DNA of 64,000 nucleotides. Source: Paraburkholderia phytofirmans OLGA172 (GTDB lineage: Bacteria > Pseudomonadota > Gammaproteobacteria > Burkholderiales > Burkholderiaceae). How positions within the stretch are numbered: position 1 is the first letter of the stretch; each line of letters begins with the position of its first letter. Positions 47,098 to 57,005 of the stretch are shown piece by piece. The notes beneath the pieces were generated by a model. It worked only from the letters and a program-made list of their open reading frames with translations, made no database searches and was not told the DNA's origin. The DNA lies in NCBI RefSeq assembly GCF_001634365.1, contig NZ_CP014578.1:682001-746000 (forward strand). Direction: 5' to 3'. Position numbers and translations under genes: made by a program.

Positions 47098-48469
47098 TAG
47101 CGTGAGAGAAACCGCTGTCGAGGTGCATGGTCTCGGCAAGCGTTATGAAATTTACAGTGCTCCGCAGGATCGGCTGAAGCAGATGATCCTGCCGCGTGTG
47201 TCGCGGATGGTGGGCCGGCAGCCGAAGGAATACTTCCGCGAATTCTGGGCCCTGAGGAATGTCGATCTGACGGTCAGCCGCGGTGAGACGGTGGCGATCA
47301 TTGGGCAGAACGGGTCTGGCAAGTCGACCTTCCTTCAGCTCGTCTGTGGCACCCTGTTTCCGACTCAAGGCGAGGTGAAGCGGAGCGGCCGGGTCGCCGC
47401 GCTGCTCGAACTGGGCGCCGGTTTCAATCCCGATTTCACCGGCGAAGAGAACGTTTACCTGAGCGGCATGCTTTACGGTTTGACCGAAAAGCAGTTGAAG
47501 GAACGCTACAAGTCGATCATCGAGTTCGCGGAGATTGGCGACTTCGTTTCGCAACCCGTGAAGACGTACTCGAGCGGGATGTATGTGCGCCTGGCGTTCG
47601 CGATCGCTGCGCACGTCGATGCGGACGTGCTGGTGGTGGACGAGGCGTTGTCCGTCGGCGACGTGCGCTTTACGCAGAAGTGCATGCGCTTTTTGCGCGA
47701 GTTCCAGAAGAACGGCACGCTGCTGTTCGTGAGTCACGACGTCGGTGCGGTGACGAGCCTGTGCTCACGCGCGGTCTGGCTCGATCATGGCTCGGTGCGC
47801 ATGGATGGGTCGGCCAAAGAAGTGGTCGAGGCTTACCTTGCCGAGCAGCATGTGCTGGATCGAAAGGCACAGGGCGTGGCAGTGAGTGCGGTGAAGACCG
47901 CGCGGGCCCGGGCCAAGATGAAGGCGCTCGACGTGGTCGATCCGCGGGTCGATCAATTGAAAGCTGCGAACACCATCAAGGTATTTGAATTCGATCCCGC
48001 GGTGCAGGAGAGCGCATTCGGAGCGGGCGGCGCCTCGATCGTCGATGTTGCGTTGATCGACGAAGATGGACGTCAGGCTCAACTCATGCAAGGTGGCGAC
48101 CTGATCACCCTGCAACTGAAAGTCGCTGCACACACGCAGATGACCGGATTGATTTTTGGCTTCTACGTGAAGGATCGCCTCGGGCAACGGCTGTTCGGGG
48201 ACAACTCGCACCTGAGTTACGAAGACGTCATCGAAGGGACTGAGGGTGATGTGTTCCTTGCTTCATTCCGGTTCCGTATGCCCATACTGCCGGTTGGCGC
48301 GTACTCCATCGACGCCGCGGTTGCATCCGGCACCCAGGACGATCACACCCAACAGCATTGGCTCCATGACGCGTTGCAGTTCCGTACCGTCGACAGCACG
48401 ATGCGTCACGGCTTAATTGGTATCCCTATGTTGAGCATTAGCGTCGAAAAAGAGAGGTCACTGGCGTGA
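47087..48469 (+). CDS. wzt: Wzt, ABC exporter ATPase with C-terminal carbohydrate-binding domain
   Basis: 460 residues from the ATG at 47087 ([10 protein letters not shown]), with AAGGGA ahead; the longer frame lies in wzm. ATPase domain: Walker [10 protein letters not shown] (about 76), signature [11 protein letters not shown] (about 162), Walker [11 protein letters not shown] (about 181), and the switch His in FVSHDVGAV. About 170 extra residues at the C-terminus (from ~290, [20 protein letters not shown] onward) form a Wzt_C immunoglobulin-like domain. In E. coli O9a this domain recognises the capped non-reducing end of the chain. That implies the exported glycan here is also terminally modified. 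Confidence 0.93.
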   Translation: MCSDSVRETAVEVHGLGKRYEIYSAPQDRLKQMILPRVSRMVGRQPKEYFREFWALRNVDLTVSRGETVAIIGQNGSGKSTFLQLVCGTLFPTQGEVKRSGRVAALLELGAGFNPDFTGEENVYLSGMLYGLTEKQLKERYKSIIEFAEIGDFVSQPVKTYSSGMYVRLAFAIAAHVDADVLVVDEALSVGDVRFTQKCMRFLREFQKNGTLLFVSHDVGAVTSLCSRAVWLDHGSVRMDGSAKEVVEAYLAEQHVLDRKAQGVAVSAVKTARARAKMKALDVVDPRVDQLKAANTIKVFEFDPAVQESAFGAGGASIVDVALIDEDGRQAQLMQGGDLITLQLKVAAHTQMTGLIFGFYVKDRLGQRLFGDNSHLSYEDVIEGTEGDVFLASFRFRMPILPVGAYSIDAAVASGTQDDHTQQHWLHDALQFRTVDSTMRHGLIGIPMLSISVEKERSLA

Positions 48470-51400
48470 TCGAATTCACCGGCGAACGGTATGTCCCGAC
48501 CGAAGACGGGGACATGCGCTATGAGCATTTGCACCGCTATGGCTGGGCCGCACAGACAGTCAAGGGCCTGCATGTGCTGGACATTGCTTGCGGTGAAGGC
48601 TATGGCTCGGCGATTTTGGCCAGGTACGCCAAAGAGGTGACCGGCGTTGACATTTCGCATGAAGCCGTCGAGCACGCGGCGGAGAGCTACGGGGATGTTC
48701 CGAACCTCTCGTTTCGGCAGGGCAGCGCAACGGCGATCCCGTTGGCTGACGCCAGCGTCGACGCGGTCGTCTCATTTGAGACGCTCGAACACCTGACGCA
48801 GCACGATGAAATGCTCGCGGAGATTCACCGCGTACTTAAGCCGGGCGGTTTTCTCATCCTGTCGTCGCCCAATAAGAAGGTGTATTCGGACGATCGAAAC
48901 TTTAATAACGAGTTTCACGTCCGCGAGCTCTATTTCGAAGAGCTCGATGCGCTGGTGAAGCGCTATTTCAGCGCTGTGACTTACTATGGCCAGCGCCTTG
49001 CAACGAGCTCGGTGATCCTTCCGGGTGATCGGCAGGATGCAGCGTATTCCGCTTTGACGCTCGATCAAGCCGGTGTAGCGGTGCGTACGCCGAAACTCGA
49101 CGCGATCATGTACTTTCTGGCGGTCTGCTCGAAGGATGCTGAGCATGGACAGCCCAAGCTGGAGGCGTCTATCTTCTTTGAAGAGGGTAGCGATCTCTAT
49201 GCGCGGAAAGAGGAAATTGCGGCATGGGCGAACCGTCAGACCGCCGAAATCGAGGCGCGCGACACGGAGATCCGCCGGTTGCAAGCTGAGTTTGCCGACC
49301 GCACCGAGTGGGCACTGTCGCTTGACGCGGAGGTTCAACGCCACGCCGATTCGATGCGTGAGCGCGAAAACGAGCTTCGAGGGCTGAGAGCGACCGCGGA
49401 CGGTGAAACCGCCGCGCTCGTCGAGCGGTATGAGGCGATTCGCCACGAGCTCGACGAATTGCAGACAGGCCTTGGCCAGTTGCAGGGCGAGCTGGCAAGC
49501 GTCTACGCGTCCACCTCATGGAAGATCACGCGACCGCTGCGTGGCATTGTGCGGGTCGCCCGAGGTGATGTCGCGTCGGTACTGCGGCCGCTTCGCCCGT
49601 ATGCCAAACGGTGGGGACGAGCAGCCTACAAGGCGTTACCGCTCAGTCACCGGCAAAAGAACAAGCTTGCCGATGTTGTCTTTCGCGCTGCCGGTCCGCT
49701 TTTCGAAGGCGTGGTGTTCTACGAAGCGTGGAAGCGTCAAGGCGCGCCGCTAACCCAGGTCCTGGGGCGCCCACAGATCAAGCCGGAAGAGTTCGATTCG
49801 GTCCTCGCCTCTTTGACGCTGCCCGAGGTGGAGAAGCCCCTCGTATCGGTCGTGATTCCGGCCTACGGCAATTTGCCGTACACGCTTGCCTGCGTTCGGT
49901 CCATCATCGAATATTTGCCGGCGGTTCCGATCGAAGTGATCGTCGCTGAGGACGCGTCAGGAGATAAGGACATTCTGCGGATGCAAGAGATTCCGGGTCT
50001 TCGCTTCGTCTTGAACCCGAAGAATCTGGGCTTTATCCGCTCCTGTAATCACGCGGCGACCCACGCACGCGGCGAATTCGTCTACTTCCTGAACAACGAT
50101 ACGGAAGTGACGCCTGGCTGGCTCGATTCGATGGTGGCGTTGTTCGATACACGTCCCGATTGCGGTATGGTCGGCTCCAAACTCGTCTATCCCGATGGCC
50201 GTCTGCAGGAAGCCGGCGGAATCATGTGGAAGGATGGTTCGGCGTGGAATTTCGGGCGTCTCGACGATCCGTCCAAGAGCGCTTACAACTACGTCAAAGA
50301 AATCGACTATTCGTCGGGTGCTTCGTTGTTGCTCCGAAGGGAGCTGTGGAACGAACTGGGCGGTTTCGACGAGCACTATGTACCGGCCTACTGCGAGGAC
50401 TCCGATCTGGCATTCAAGGTGCGTCTGGCGGGTAAGAAGGTCTATTACCAGCCGGAATCGGTCATTGTTCACTACGAAGGCATCTCGAACGGAACTGACA
50501 CCGGCTCTGGCATCAAGGCTTACCAGGTAGAGAATCAGAAGAAGTTTCGGGAGCGTTGGCTTGAAGTCCTCAACGCGCAGCACTTCGACAACGCCACGCA
50601 GGTGAGTGCAGCGCGCGATCGCACGCGTATTCGCAAGACCGTTTTGATTGTCGACCACTATGTTCCGCAGCCCGATCGCGATGCAGGTTCGCGCTCCTTG
50701 ATCTGCTTCATTCGTGTATTCCTGGAGATGGGCCTCAACGTCAAGTTCTGGCCGCAGAACCTTTGGTACGACGAAGCCTATGTGAAGCCGCTCCAGCAAA
50801 TGGGTGTCGAGGTCTTTTACGGCCCGCAGTTCATCGACGGTTTTGACGAGTGGATCAAGAATACTGATCAGACCATCGACTTCGCATTTTTGAATCGGCC
50901 CTATGTCAGCGAGCCGTTCATCGAGCCGCTGCGTAAATACGCACCTGCTGCGAAGTTGCTCTATTACGGCCACGACCTGCACTTCGAGCGCACCTTGAAG
51001 CAGGCGGAGGTCTCGGGCGAGCAGAAATTGCTGCGCCAGGCGGAGACTGAGCGTCAGCTTGAACTGAAGGTCTGGAAGGCAGTTGACCTGGTCTATTACC
51101 CGTCGTCTACGGAAACCGATACGGTCAATAAGATGGCGCCGGGCGTGGCAGCGCGCACCTTGCCGCCTTATTTCTTCGAGCCTCGTCCGTCCACCGAAAG
51201 CGCCGCGACGTTACAGGAGCGCAGCCAGATTGTCTTCGTTGCGGGCTTTGGCCATCCGCCTAATGTCGACGCAGCGAAGTGGCTCGTGAACGAGATCATG
51301 CCGCGTATCACTGCGGAACTGCCGCATATCCATCTCACGTTGGTGGGCTCAAATCCGACCGACGAGGTGAAAGCTCTCGCTGGACCCAAGGTGGTGGTGA

Positions 51401-51747
51401 CCGGCTACGTGACGGATCAGCGGCTTGCCCAGCTGTATGAACTCGCCCGCGTGGCAGTGGTACCGTTGCGCTTTGGCGCTGGCGTCAAGAACAAGGTTGT
51501 TGAAGCTCTTAACTTCGGTACTCCGCTGGTGACGACACCAGTTGGCGTTCAGGGATTGGCGGGTCTCGACGACTTTCTGCCCGTGACCGACGATCCGGCC
51601 GCGTTTGCATCGAGCGTGATTGAACTGGTTCGCAATGACGCGAATTGGTTCCGTGTTGCCGAAGCGGGGCGTGCGTACGTCGCCGCGAACTTCTCGAGCT
51701 CGGCAATTCGTGAAGTGTTCACGCAGGATCTGGATTTCAACCTTTGA
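48466..51747 (+). CDS. Methyltransferase - coiled-coil - GT2 - GT4 multidomain glycan synthase
   Basis: 1093 residues from a GTG that overlaps the wzt stop. Residues about 1-220 are a class I SAM methyltransferase ([35 protein letters not shown]). Residues about 248-342 are charged heptad-like sequence, a probable coiled coil ([33 protein letters not shown]). A GT2 domain starts near 457 ([19 protein letters not shown]) with DXD-like FLNNDTEV near 541 and [17 protein letters not shown] near 637. A GT4-type domain starts near 724 ([19 protein letters not shown]) and ends with [20 protein letters not shown]. It probably elongates the chain and caps it by methylation. Confidence 0.9.
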   Translation: MIEFTGERYVPTEDGDMRYEHLHRYGWAAQTVKGLHVLDIACGEGYGSAILARYAKEVTGVDISHEAVEHAAESYGDVPNLSFRQGSATAIPLADASVDAVVSFETLEHLTQHDEMLAEIHRVLKPGGFLILSSPNKKVYSDDRNFNNEFHVRELYFEELDALVKRYFSAVTYYGQRLATSSVILPGDRQDAAYSALTLDQAGVAVRTPKLDAIMYFLAVCSKDAEHGQPKLEASIFFEEGSDLYARKEEIAAWANRQTAEIEARDTEIRRLQAEFADRTEWALSLDAEVQRHADSMRERENELRGLRATADGETAALVERYEAIRHELDELQTGLGQLQGELASVYASTSWKITRPLRGIVRVARGDVASVLRPLRPYAKRWGRAAYKALPLSHRQKNKLADVVFRAAGPLFEGVVFYEAWKRQGAPLTQVLGRPQIKPEEFDSVLASLTLPEVEKPLVSVVIPAYGNLPYTLACVRSIIEYLPAVPIEVIVAEDASGDKDILRMQEIPGLRFVLNPKNLGFIRSCNHAATHARGEFVYFLNNDTEVTPGWLDSMVALFDTRPDCGMVGSKLVYPDGRLQEAGGIMWKDGSAWNFGRLDDPSKSAYNYVKEIDYSSGASLLLRRELWNELGGFDEHYVPAYCEDSDLAFKVRLAGKKVYYQPESVIVHYEGISNGTDTGSGIKAYQVENQKKFRERWLEVLNAQHFDNATQVSAARDRTRIRKTVLIVDHYVPQPDRDAGSRSLICFIRVFLEMGLNVKFWPQNLWYDEAYVKPLQQMGVEVFYGPQFIDGFDEWIKNTDQTIDFAFLNRPYVSEPFIEPLRKYAPAAKLLYYGHDLHFERTLKQAEVSGEQKLLRQAETERQLELKVWKAVDLVYYPSSTETDTVNKMAPGVAARTLPPYFFEPRPSTESAATLQERSQIVFVAGFGHPPNVDAAKWLVNEIMPRITAELPHIHLTLVGSNPTDEVKALAGPKVVVTGYVTDQRLAQLYELARVAVVPLRFGAGVKNKVVEALNFGTPLVTTPVGVQGLAGLDDFLPVTDDPAAFASSVIELVRNDANWFRVAEAGRAYVAANFSSSAIREVFTQDLDFNL

Positions 51748-51757
51748 TTTATCGCTT

Positions 51758-52801
51758 ATGACTACCTCTTTCAAACCCGGAACCGTTCGCGCGCGTGCAC
51801 CGCTGCGGCTTGGACTCGCGGGCGGCGGCACGGACGTCTCGCCATACTCCGACGACTTTGGTGGGCTTGTCCTGAACGCCACCATCGACAAGTTCGCGTA
51901 CGCGACCATTACCCCCCGTGACGACGAGACGGTTGAACTGGTGGCGGCGGATAACTCGGTGCACTGGTCCGGCGCGGCTACGGCGTCGCTCGGCTTGGTC
52001 AAGGGCCTGGAGCTGCACGCGGGCGTGTACAACCGTATCGTTCGCGACTACAACGCTGGCGTCCCGCTGCCCGTACTCGTGACGACACACTCCGAAGCGC
52101 CGCCGGGATCGGGCCTGGGCTCGTCGTCGACGATGGTGGTGGCGTTGGTCCACGCCTTCGTCGAGTACCTGCAGATTCCGCTTGGCGAATACGACATAGC
52201 GCAACTCGCTTATGACATCGAGCGCGTCGACCTGGCATTTGCCGGCGGCAAGCAGGACCAGTACGCGGCCACGTTCGGCGGTTTTAACTTCATGGAGTTT
52301 TATCAGGACCGGGTGATCGTCAACCCGCTGCGCGTCAAGCAGTCAGTGCGTGCGGAACTCGAGTCCTCATTGGTCTTGTTTTACACGGGCGTGTCCCGCG
52401 AGTCTGCCCGGATCATTCAGCAGCAGACTGACAGCGTGCGCAGTGGCAATTCCACCTCGCTGGATGCGTTGCACCGCGTGAAAGAAGAAGCCATCAAGAT
52501 GAAGGAAGCCATTCTCAAGGGTGACTTTGACAGTTTCGCCGAGTCGATGCGTCTCTCGTGGATCTCGAAGAAGCTAATGGCGACCAGTATTAGCAATTCA
52601 AGCATCGATGCAATCTATGATGCGGCGATTGCGGCCGGTGCGCGTGCGGGCAAAGTATCCGGCGCCGGTGGCGGCGGTTTTATGATGTTCGTCGTTGATC
52701 CGACGAAGCGACCTGACGTGATGCGCACCCTCGCGCAATTCAACGGTCAGGTATTTACCTGCAACTTCACCGAACACGGTGCGTATTCCTGGAGGACCTA
52801 A
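51758..52801 (+). CDS. hddA: D-glycero-alpha-D-manno-heptose 7-phosphate kinase
   Basis: 347 residues from the ATG at 51758 (MTTSFKPGTV); longer frames lie inside the previous gene. GHMP kinase: RARAPLRLGLAGGGTDVSPY at the N-terminus, the phosphate loop EAPPGSGLGSSSTMVVALVH, and the third motif KVSGAGGGGFMMF. It phosphorylates heptose-7-phosphate at C1 in the alpha series, leading to GDP-heptose, and not to the ADP-heptose of the LPS core. Equivalent to WcbL of B. pseudomallei capsule. Shares one base with gmhA. Confidence 0.92.
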   Translation: MTTSFKPGTVRARAPLRLGLAGGGTDVSPYSDDFGGLVLNATIDKFAYATITPRDDETVELVAADNSVHWSGAATASLGLVKGLELHAGVYNRIVRDYNAGVPLPVLVTTHSEAPPGSGLGSSSTMVVALVHAFVEYLQIPLGEYDIAQLAYDIERVDLAFAGGKQDQYAATFGGFNFMEFYQDRVIVNPLRVKQSVRAELESSLVLFYTGVSRESARIIQQQTDSVRSGNSTSLDALHRVKEEAIKMKEAILKGDFDSFAESMRLSWISKKLMATSISNSSIDAIYDAAIAAGARAGKVSGAGGGGFMMFVVDPTKRPDVMRTLAQFNGQVFTCNFTEHGAYSWRT

Positions 52802-53382
52802 TGAAAGATACGATCCGGAACGAAATCTCGAAGGCGATCGACGTTTTCACCGCAATTCACGCCGACGAAGTCCTGCTGGATAAGGTCGCGGGTTTCGCAC
52901 AGACGATCGTCGACACGTTCAAGGCAGGCAACAAGGTGCTGATCGCCGGTAATGGCGGCAGCGCAGCCGACGCGCAGCACATTGCTGGCGAGTTTGTCAG
53001 CCGCTTCAACTTCGACCGTCCCGGCTTGCCGGCGTTTGCGTTGACGACGGATACCTCTGCATTGACCGCTATCGGCAACGATTACGGTTACGAGAAAGTG
53101 TTTGCACGCCAGGTGCAGGCCGTTGCCACCAAGGGTGACTTCTTCTGGGGCATCTCGACGTCCGGCAAGTCTGCGAACGTCCTGCGTGCCATGGAAGAGG
53201 CACGCGCGAAGGGCATGTATGTGGCGGGGTTCACTGGCGCCAACGGTAACGCGATGCTCGATCTGTGCGACGTGTGCATTGAAGTGCCGTCCCGCTCGAC
53301 GCCGAAGATCCAGGAAGGGCATATCCTGCTGGCCCACATCATTTGTGGCCTGGTTGAGTCGAGCCTTTTCACCCCGGCATGA
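52801..53382 (+). CDS. gmhA: Sedoheptulose-7-phosphate isomerase
   Basis: 193 residues. SIS-domain isomerase turning sedoheptulose-7-phosphate into D-glycero-D-manno-heptose-7-phosphate. VLIAGNGGSAADAQHIAGEF, FWGISTSGKSANVLRAMEEA and the late metal-binding QEGHILLAHIICGLVE are canonical. Second step in order of the hddA-gmhA-hddC-gmhB set. Its stop overlaps the start of hddC by four bases. A second copy for the LPS core is expected elsewhere. Confidence 0.95.
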   Translation: MKDTIRNEISKAIDVFTAIHADEVLLDKVAGFAQTIVDTFKAGNKVLIAGNGGSAADAQHIAGEFVSRFNFDRPGLPAFALTTDTSALTAIGNDYGYEKVFARQVQAVATKGDFFWGISTSGKSANVLRAMEEARAKGMYVAGFTGANGNAMLDLCDVCIEVPSRSTPKIQEGHILLAHIICGLVESSLFTPA

Positions 53383-54086
53383 TTCCCGCAATCGTTCTGG
53401 CTGGCGGACTTGGTACGCGCCTTCGTTCGGTCGTACCTGATCTGCCAAAGCCGATGGCCGTGGTGGCGGGCAAGCCATTCCTGTGGTGGGTTCTGCGCCG
53501 TCTCGAGCAGCAGGGTATCGCGGATGTGTACTTGTCCGTCGGCTATAAGCGCGACGTGATCGAGGATTACTTCGGCGACGCCTTCGGAGCACTGAAGGTG
53601 CACTACGTCATCGAAGATGAGCCGCTCGGTACGGGCGGCGCCATTGCCAAGGCGATGGCTGAGATTGGCGGCGACGAAGCGTTCGTGCTCAACGGCGATA
53701 CGATGACCATCGTCGATTTCGACGACCTGCGTGCCGCGGGCGCATCGGGCGAGGCCGACGTCGTCATGGCGGTGGCAAAGCTTGACGATGTGGCGCGCTA
53801 CGGGGCCGTGGATTTCGACGCGGCGCCGCCGCGCCGGGCCACCGCATTCCGCGAGAAGGGGCAGACCGGTGCAGGCTTTATCAACGCCGGTGTCTATCTG
53901 GTGAAGCGGGCTTCGTTCATGCGCTATGTGAACCAGGAGCGGTTTTCGTTCGAGCAGGACTTTTTGCACGCTCATCTTGCCGAGCTTCAGGTTCACGCGG
54001 TTCCGGCCGTTAGCCAGTTGATCGATATCGGTGTGCCCGAAGATTATGCGCTGGCACAGACGCTCGTGCCGCAGATGGTGGCTTGA
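53379..54086 (+). CDS. hddC: D-glycero-alpha-D-manno-heptose 1-phosphate guanylyltransferase
   Basis: 235 residues. Nucleotidyltransferase: AIVLAGGLGTRLRSVVPDLP at the start, VVAGKPFLWWVLRRLEQQG, LGTGGAIAKAMAEIGGDEAF and FVLNGDTMTIVD. In this operon the substrate is almost certainly heptose-1-phosphate, giving GDP-heptose, as with HddC or WcbM. On sequence alone a mannose- or glucose-1-phosphate transferase is possible. Starts within gmhA; four bases separate it from gmhB. Confidence 0.9.
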   Translation: MIPAIVLAGGLGTRLRSVVPDLPKPMAVVAGKPFLWWVLRRLEQQGIADVYLSVGYKRDVIEDYFGDAFGALKVHYVIEDEPLGTGGAIAKAMAEIGGDEAFVLNGDTMTIVDFDDLRAAGASGEADVVMAVAKLDDVARYGAVDFDAAPPRRATAFREKGQTGAGFINAGVYLVKRASFMRYVNQERFSFEQDFLHAHLAELQVHAVPAVSQLIDIGVPEDYALAQTLVPQMVA

Positions 54087-54090
54087 GACG

Positions 54091-54657
54091 ATGACAGCAT
54101 TGAAGCGTGCGCTGTTTCTCGATCGCGATGGGGTGATCAATGTCGACATTGGTTACCTGCATCGTGCCGAGGACTGCGTGTTCGTACCGGGAATTTTTGA
54201 GTTGGTGCGTCAGGCGCGCAAGGCGGACTACGACGTGTTTGTCGTGACCAACCAGGCGGGGATCGCGCGCGGTTACTACAGCGAAGAGACGTTTGCAGCT
54301 TTCACAAGCTGGATGCTCGAACAGTTCGCTGCGCAGGGAGCGCCGATCACGCAGGTCTATTACTGCCCGCACCATCCGACGGCCGGGATTGGCGAGTATG
54401 GGATTGCTTGCGAGTGCAGGAAGCCGGCGCCGGGGATGTTGTTGAGGGCGGCGGCGGAGCACCACGTTGATCTTGGCACGTCAGTCATGGTGGGAGACTC
54501 GTTGACCGATATGCAGGCGGCCAAGGCTGCAAAGGTCGGCACTTGCTATTTGTTTGGGGACGCGGTTGTCGAGGATTTGGAGCCGGACGTTATTCGTGTC
54601 GACGATTTGCTGGACGTTGCGGCTCAACTCAGTAACCATCCCTCGGACGTGCAATAG
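54091..54657 (+). CDS. gmhB: D-glycero-D-manno-heptose 1,7-bisphosphate 7-phosphatase
   Basis: 188 residues from the ATG at 54091 (MTALKRALFL). HAD phosphatase: nucleophile motif FLDRDGVINVDIGYL, VVTNQAGIARGYYSEETF, the zinc-loop Cys/His in YCPHHPTAGIGEYGIACECR, and MVGDSLTDMQAAKAA. It removes the 7-phosphate before HddC acts. It is the last gene of the rightward operon; the next gene converges with a gap of about 105 bases. Confidence 0.95.
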   Translation: MTALKRALFLDRDGVINVDIGYLHRAEDCVFVPGIFELVRQARKADYDVFVVTNQAGIARGYYSEETFAAFTSWMLEQFAAQGAPITQVYYCPHHPTAGIGEYGIACECRKPAPGMLLRAAAEHHVDLGTSVMVGDSLTDMQAAKAAKVGTCYLFGDAVVEDLEPDVIRVDDLLDVAAQLSNHPSDVQ

Positions 54658-54762
54658 CGTCAGGTTGCTGCGCTGACGAATGGCTAGCGTTAATGATTAG
54701 ATTGCCGCTAGCTACTCCTGCGATAGTCCGCACATCAACGCGTCAATCTATCCGCGAGCCTA

Positions 54763-55515
54763 TTAGCTCCGCCGGACCGCAGAAACGAAGTACCCGAGCG
54801 GGTCTTCCGCCGCGCCTCTTCCCGCAGCGTCTGCCCAATGCGTGGCAATCAGGAATCCCAACGCGATCGGCCCGCATAAAACCGCGAGCGGCAGCGTCCA
54901 TACCATCTCGACAGTTTTCGCTGGGCGAAGAAGTCGCAAGGTGAGCACGGTGAGTTTGTTTGCGATTACCCCGATATCGCTGCCACGTTCAACAATCTGC
55001 ACGTCGCTGAATCCGTGTTGCTCGAGCAGCACGCCGAGGCGTTCACGCGTAAAACGATGATAGTCATGAGGTATGTGGTGTCTGCGCGCCGACCAGGGAA
55101 CAGTCAACAATAGGGTGCCCTGGTTCTTCAGTACTCGCGCGATCTCCTCCAGCAGCAGTTCCGGGTCTGCCGCGTGTTCAAGCACCTCGATACAAATTGC
55201 GTTGTCGAAAGCGGCGTCTGGAAACGGAATCTTGCGCCCGTCATAGTAGGTGATATCGGCCCGACCGCGCGACATTCCGAAGTCGTCTGAATTCCCAATG
55301 TCGATGCCATGGTACGTGGCATCTGCTGGAAGCCAATCGCGCCATGGTGATTCACCGGCGCCCACGTCGAGGACGCTTCCATGCAGGCCAGCCAGGTGGG
55401 GCCGCAGAAATTTGGCGATGGAGCCAAGCTGCACGTCGACCAGGCAGCGCAATTTGAATAGAAGCGGGTGCTGAGTTGGCGACGTGACCGCTATCGGCTG
55501 GAACTGTTCTTGCAA
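54763..55515 (-). CDS. SAM-dependent methyltransferase with a C-terminal membrane segment
   Basis: 250 residues if it starts at the TTG at 55515, which has GAGGGA seven bases ahead; a TTG at 55587 would add 24 polar residues without a proper site. Class I methyltransferase motifs are SVLDVGAGESPWRDWL, FDNAICIEVLEHAADPELLL and HIPHDYHRFTRERLGVLL. A hydrophobic stretch near the C-terminus (WTLPLAVLCGPIALGFLIA) suggests membrane attachment. The substrate is unknown; position suggests a sugar or lipid-linked intermediate. Final gene of the leftward block. Confidence 0.85.
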   Translation of the reverse strand: MQEQFQPIAVTSPTQHPLLFKLRCLVDVQLGSIAKFLRPHLAGLHGSVLDVGAGESPWRDWLPADATYHGIDIGNSDDFGMSRGRADITYYDGRKIPFPDAAFDNAICIEVLEHAADPELLLEEIARVLKNQGTLLLTVPWSARRHHIPHDYHRFTRERLGVLLEQHGFSDVQIVERGSDIGVIANKLTVLTLRLLRPAKTVEMVWTLPLAVLCGPIALGFLIATHWADAAGRGAAEDPLGYFVSAVRRS

Positions 55516-55603
55516 GGCAGTATCCCTCTGGACTCGGGCGCTGGAACTTCGTTGTTTGTTTAGAGCTTGAGCGTTGCGCTGCTCCAACCCCTGATTTTAC
55601 CGG

Positions 55604-56011
55604 CTATCGCGATTCGCTCCCGCCGTTGGCGGGTGTCGCGAACACCACGCGCGACATGAGCAGGTAGGCAACGACAGCCATGATCGGCGTCAGAATGACC
55701 TGGCTCAGAATTGGCCCGCCCACGACGGCCGATAGCCAATGAATCAGGAAAAGATTCAGGAAATAGGTACCGACATAGACAGCCACGAACTTCGGTATAC
55801 GGGCAGGGGAGAGATCGGCAAATACAAGTCCGCCGGTCGTCAGGAAATTAAATACCAGGCCGGCCACGTTTCCGCCGACGAGTGCAAACCACGTCGGGCT
55901 GCCCAGCCGAATGAACAGTGTATAGGTCGCAAGGCCAAAGACTGTGTTGAGCGCCCCGACCGCGACAAATCGGCCGACGCGCCCAGACCGGTTGTAAAGT
56001 GTCCTGAGCAC
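55604..56011 (-). CDS. GtrA-family membrane protein
   Basis: 135 residues from a GTG one base after the preceding stop. Four hydrophobic helices and the opening VGRFVAVGALNTVFGLATYT are typical of GtrA proteins, thought to flip or help move undecaprenyl-phosphate-linked sugars. Such proteins often pair with a GtrB-like polyprenyl-phosphate glycosyltransferase. Here the GT2 half of the fusion protein 57006-58970, two genes upstream in transcription order, is of exactly that kind. Together they could glycosylate the polymer from the periplasmic side. Confidence 0.9.
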   Translation of the reverse strand: MLRTLYNRSGRVGRFVAVGALNTVFGLATYTLFIRLGSPTWFALVGGNVAGLVFNFLTTGGLVFADLSPARIPKFVAVYVGTYFLNLFLIHWLSAVVGGPILSQVILTPIMAVVAYLLMSRVVFATPANGGSESR

Positions 56012-56012
56012 G

Positions 56013-56930
56013 CTATTTTGGCGGCTTAAAGCCGAATGCTACGGTGTTGCCGACATTCATTGAAATCTTGATCCCGCTCAGTCCAACCGATGAAAGTACG
56101 TTTTGGGCGAGCCCTTTGACTCCTGACGGAAGGGGCGCCAGCCGGGTCCAATATCTCAACGAATATCGGTTGATGAACGGGCGCGCTCGAATGTCGGTGT
56201 AGCCCGTGCGCGTGAACAGCGCTTCTATGCTACGCGTGGAGAAAAGTTGCATGTGTTCGATATCGATAATGGGTGAGCGCCTTCCCATCAATCGATTCAC
56301 AACGCTCCTGTAGTCATGCGTAACCGTGACGAATGCGCCGCCCGGCTTGAGCAGGTTGATCACTGAACTGGCAATCTCCTTGGGCTCGCGCACGTGCTCC
56401 AGGGTCATGAAGCAACAGATCAGATCAAACGACTCTGGTTCATAGTCGCTTTCCACGAAGATGCCTTCGCGGATCCAGCCATTCCGGTGCGGCGGAGCAG
56501 CCGCAATAGCTGCGGTAGAGGGTTCGATGCCGACTACATTATCGAAACCCATCTCTTTGAGCTTATCCAGGAAGACACCGGTGCCGGTGCCAATCTCAAG
56601 CGCACGTCCGAGACGGAGCCCGCCGAGTACTGGCTGAATGACGCGCGCATAAGCTGTCGCAGCATCATCGGCTTCTTCACTGCTGTCGTAGTCGGCAGCG
56701 TGGTAGACCTCCGCCAACGCCTGTTGAGACGGTGGCCGGTCTACGTAGACCAGATCGCACGCGGGGCACTGGACCATCTGATAGCACAGGTACTCAGGCT
56801 CCTTTCTCGACGCAAAGCTAAATTCCGTCAGCTTTGACGAGTCGATGTGCTCGTCGAAGAAGACCTTCGCTGTCGAGGGAGGGCTGCCGCAGACAGGACA
56901 GTTACGCTGAGCTCGTTGTGAGAGTTGCAT
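56013..56930 (-). CDS. Class I methyltransferase with N-terminal zinc ribbon
   Basis: 305 residues from an ATG at 56930. The N-terminus has CPVCG and, about 50 residues on, CPAC, a likely zinc site seen in sugar C-methyltransferase-like proteins. The methyltransferase core has ALEIGTGTGVFLDKLKEMG, FDLICCFMTLEHVREPKEI and LKPGGAFVTVTHDYRSVVN. The C-terminal part carries no extra motif. Substrate unknown, probably a nucleotide sugar or glycan. It ends one base before the GtrA start. Confidence 0.85.
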   Translation of the reverse strand: MQLSQRAQRNCPVCGSPPSTAKVFFDEHIDSSKLTEFSFASRKEPEYLCYQMVQCPACDLVYVDRPPSQQALAEVYHAADYDSSEEADDAATAYARVIQPVLGGLRLGRALEIGTGTGVFLDKLKEMGFDNVVGIEPSTAAIAAAPPHRNGWIREGIFVESDYEPESFDLICCFMTLEHVREPKEIASSVINLLKPGGAFVTVTHDYRSVVNRLMGRRSPIIDIEHMQLFSTRSIEALFTRTGYTDIRARPFINRYSLRYWTRLAPLPSGVKGLAQNVLSSVGLSGIKISMNVGNTVAFGFKPPK

Positions 56931-57005
56931 CTTGACGGTTCTATGAGGTCAGGGGAATGCCAATGCCGCACATTGCAACACGACAGGTGCGTGCATGGAT
57001 TGCGC

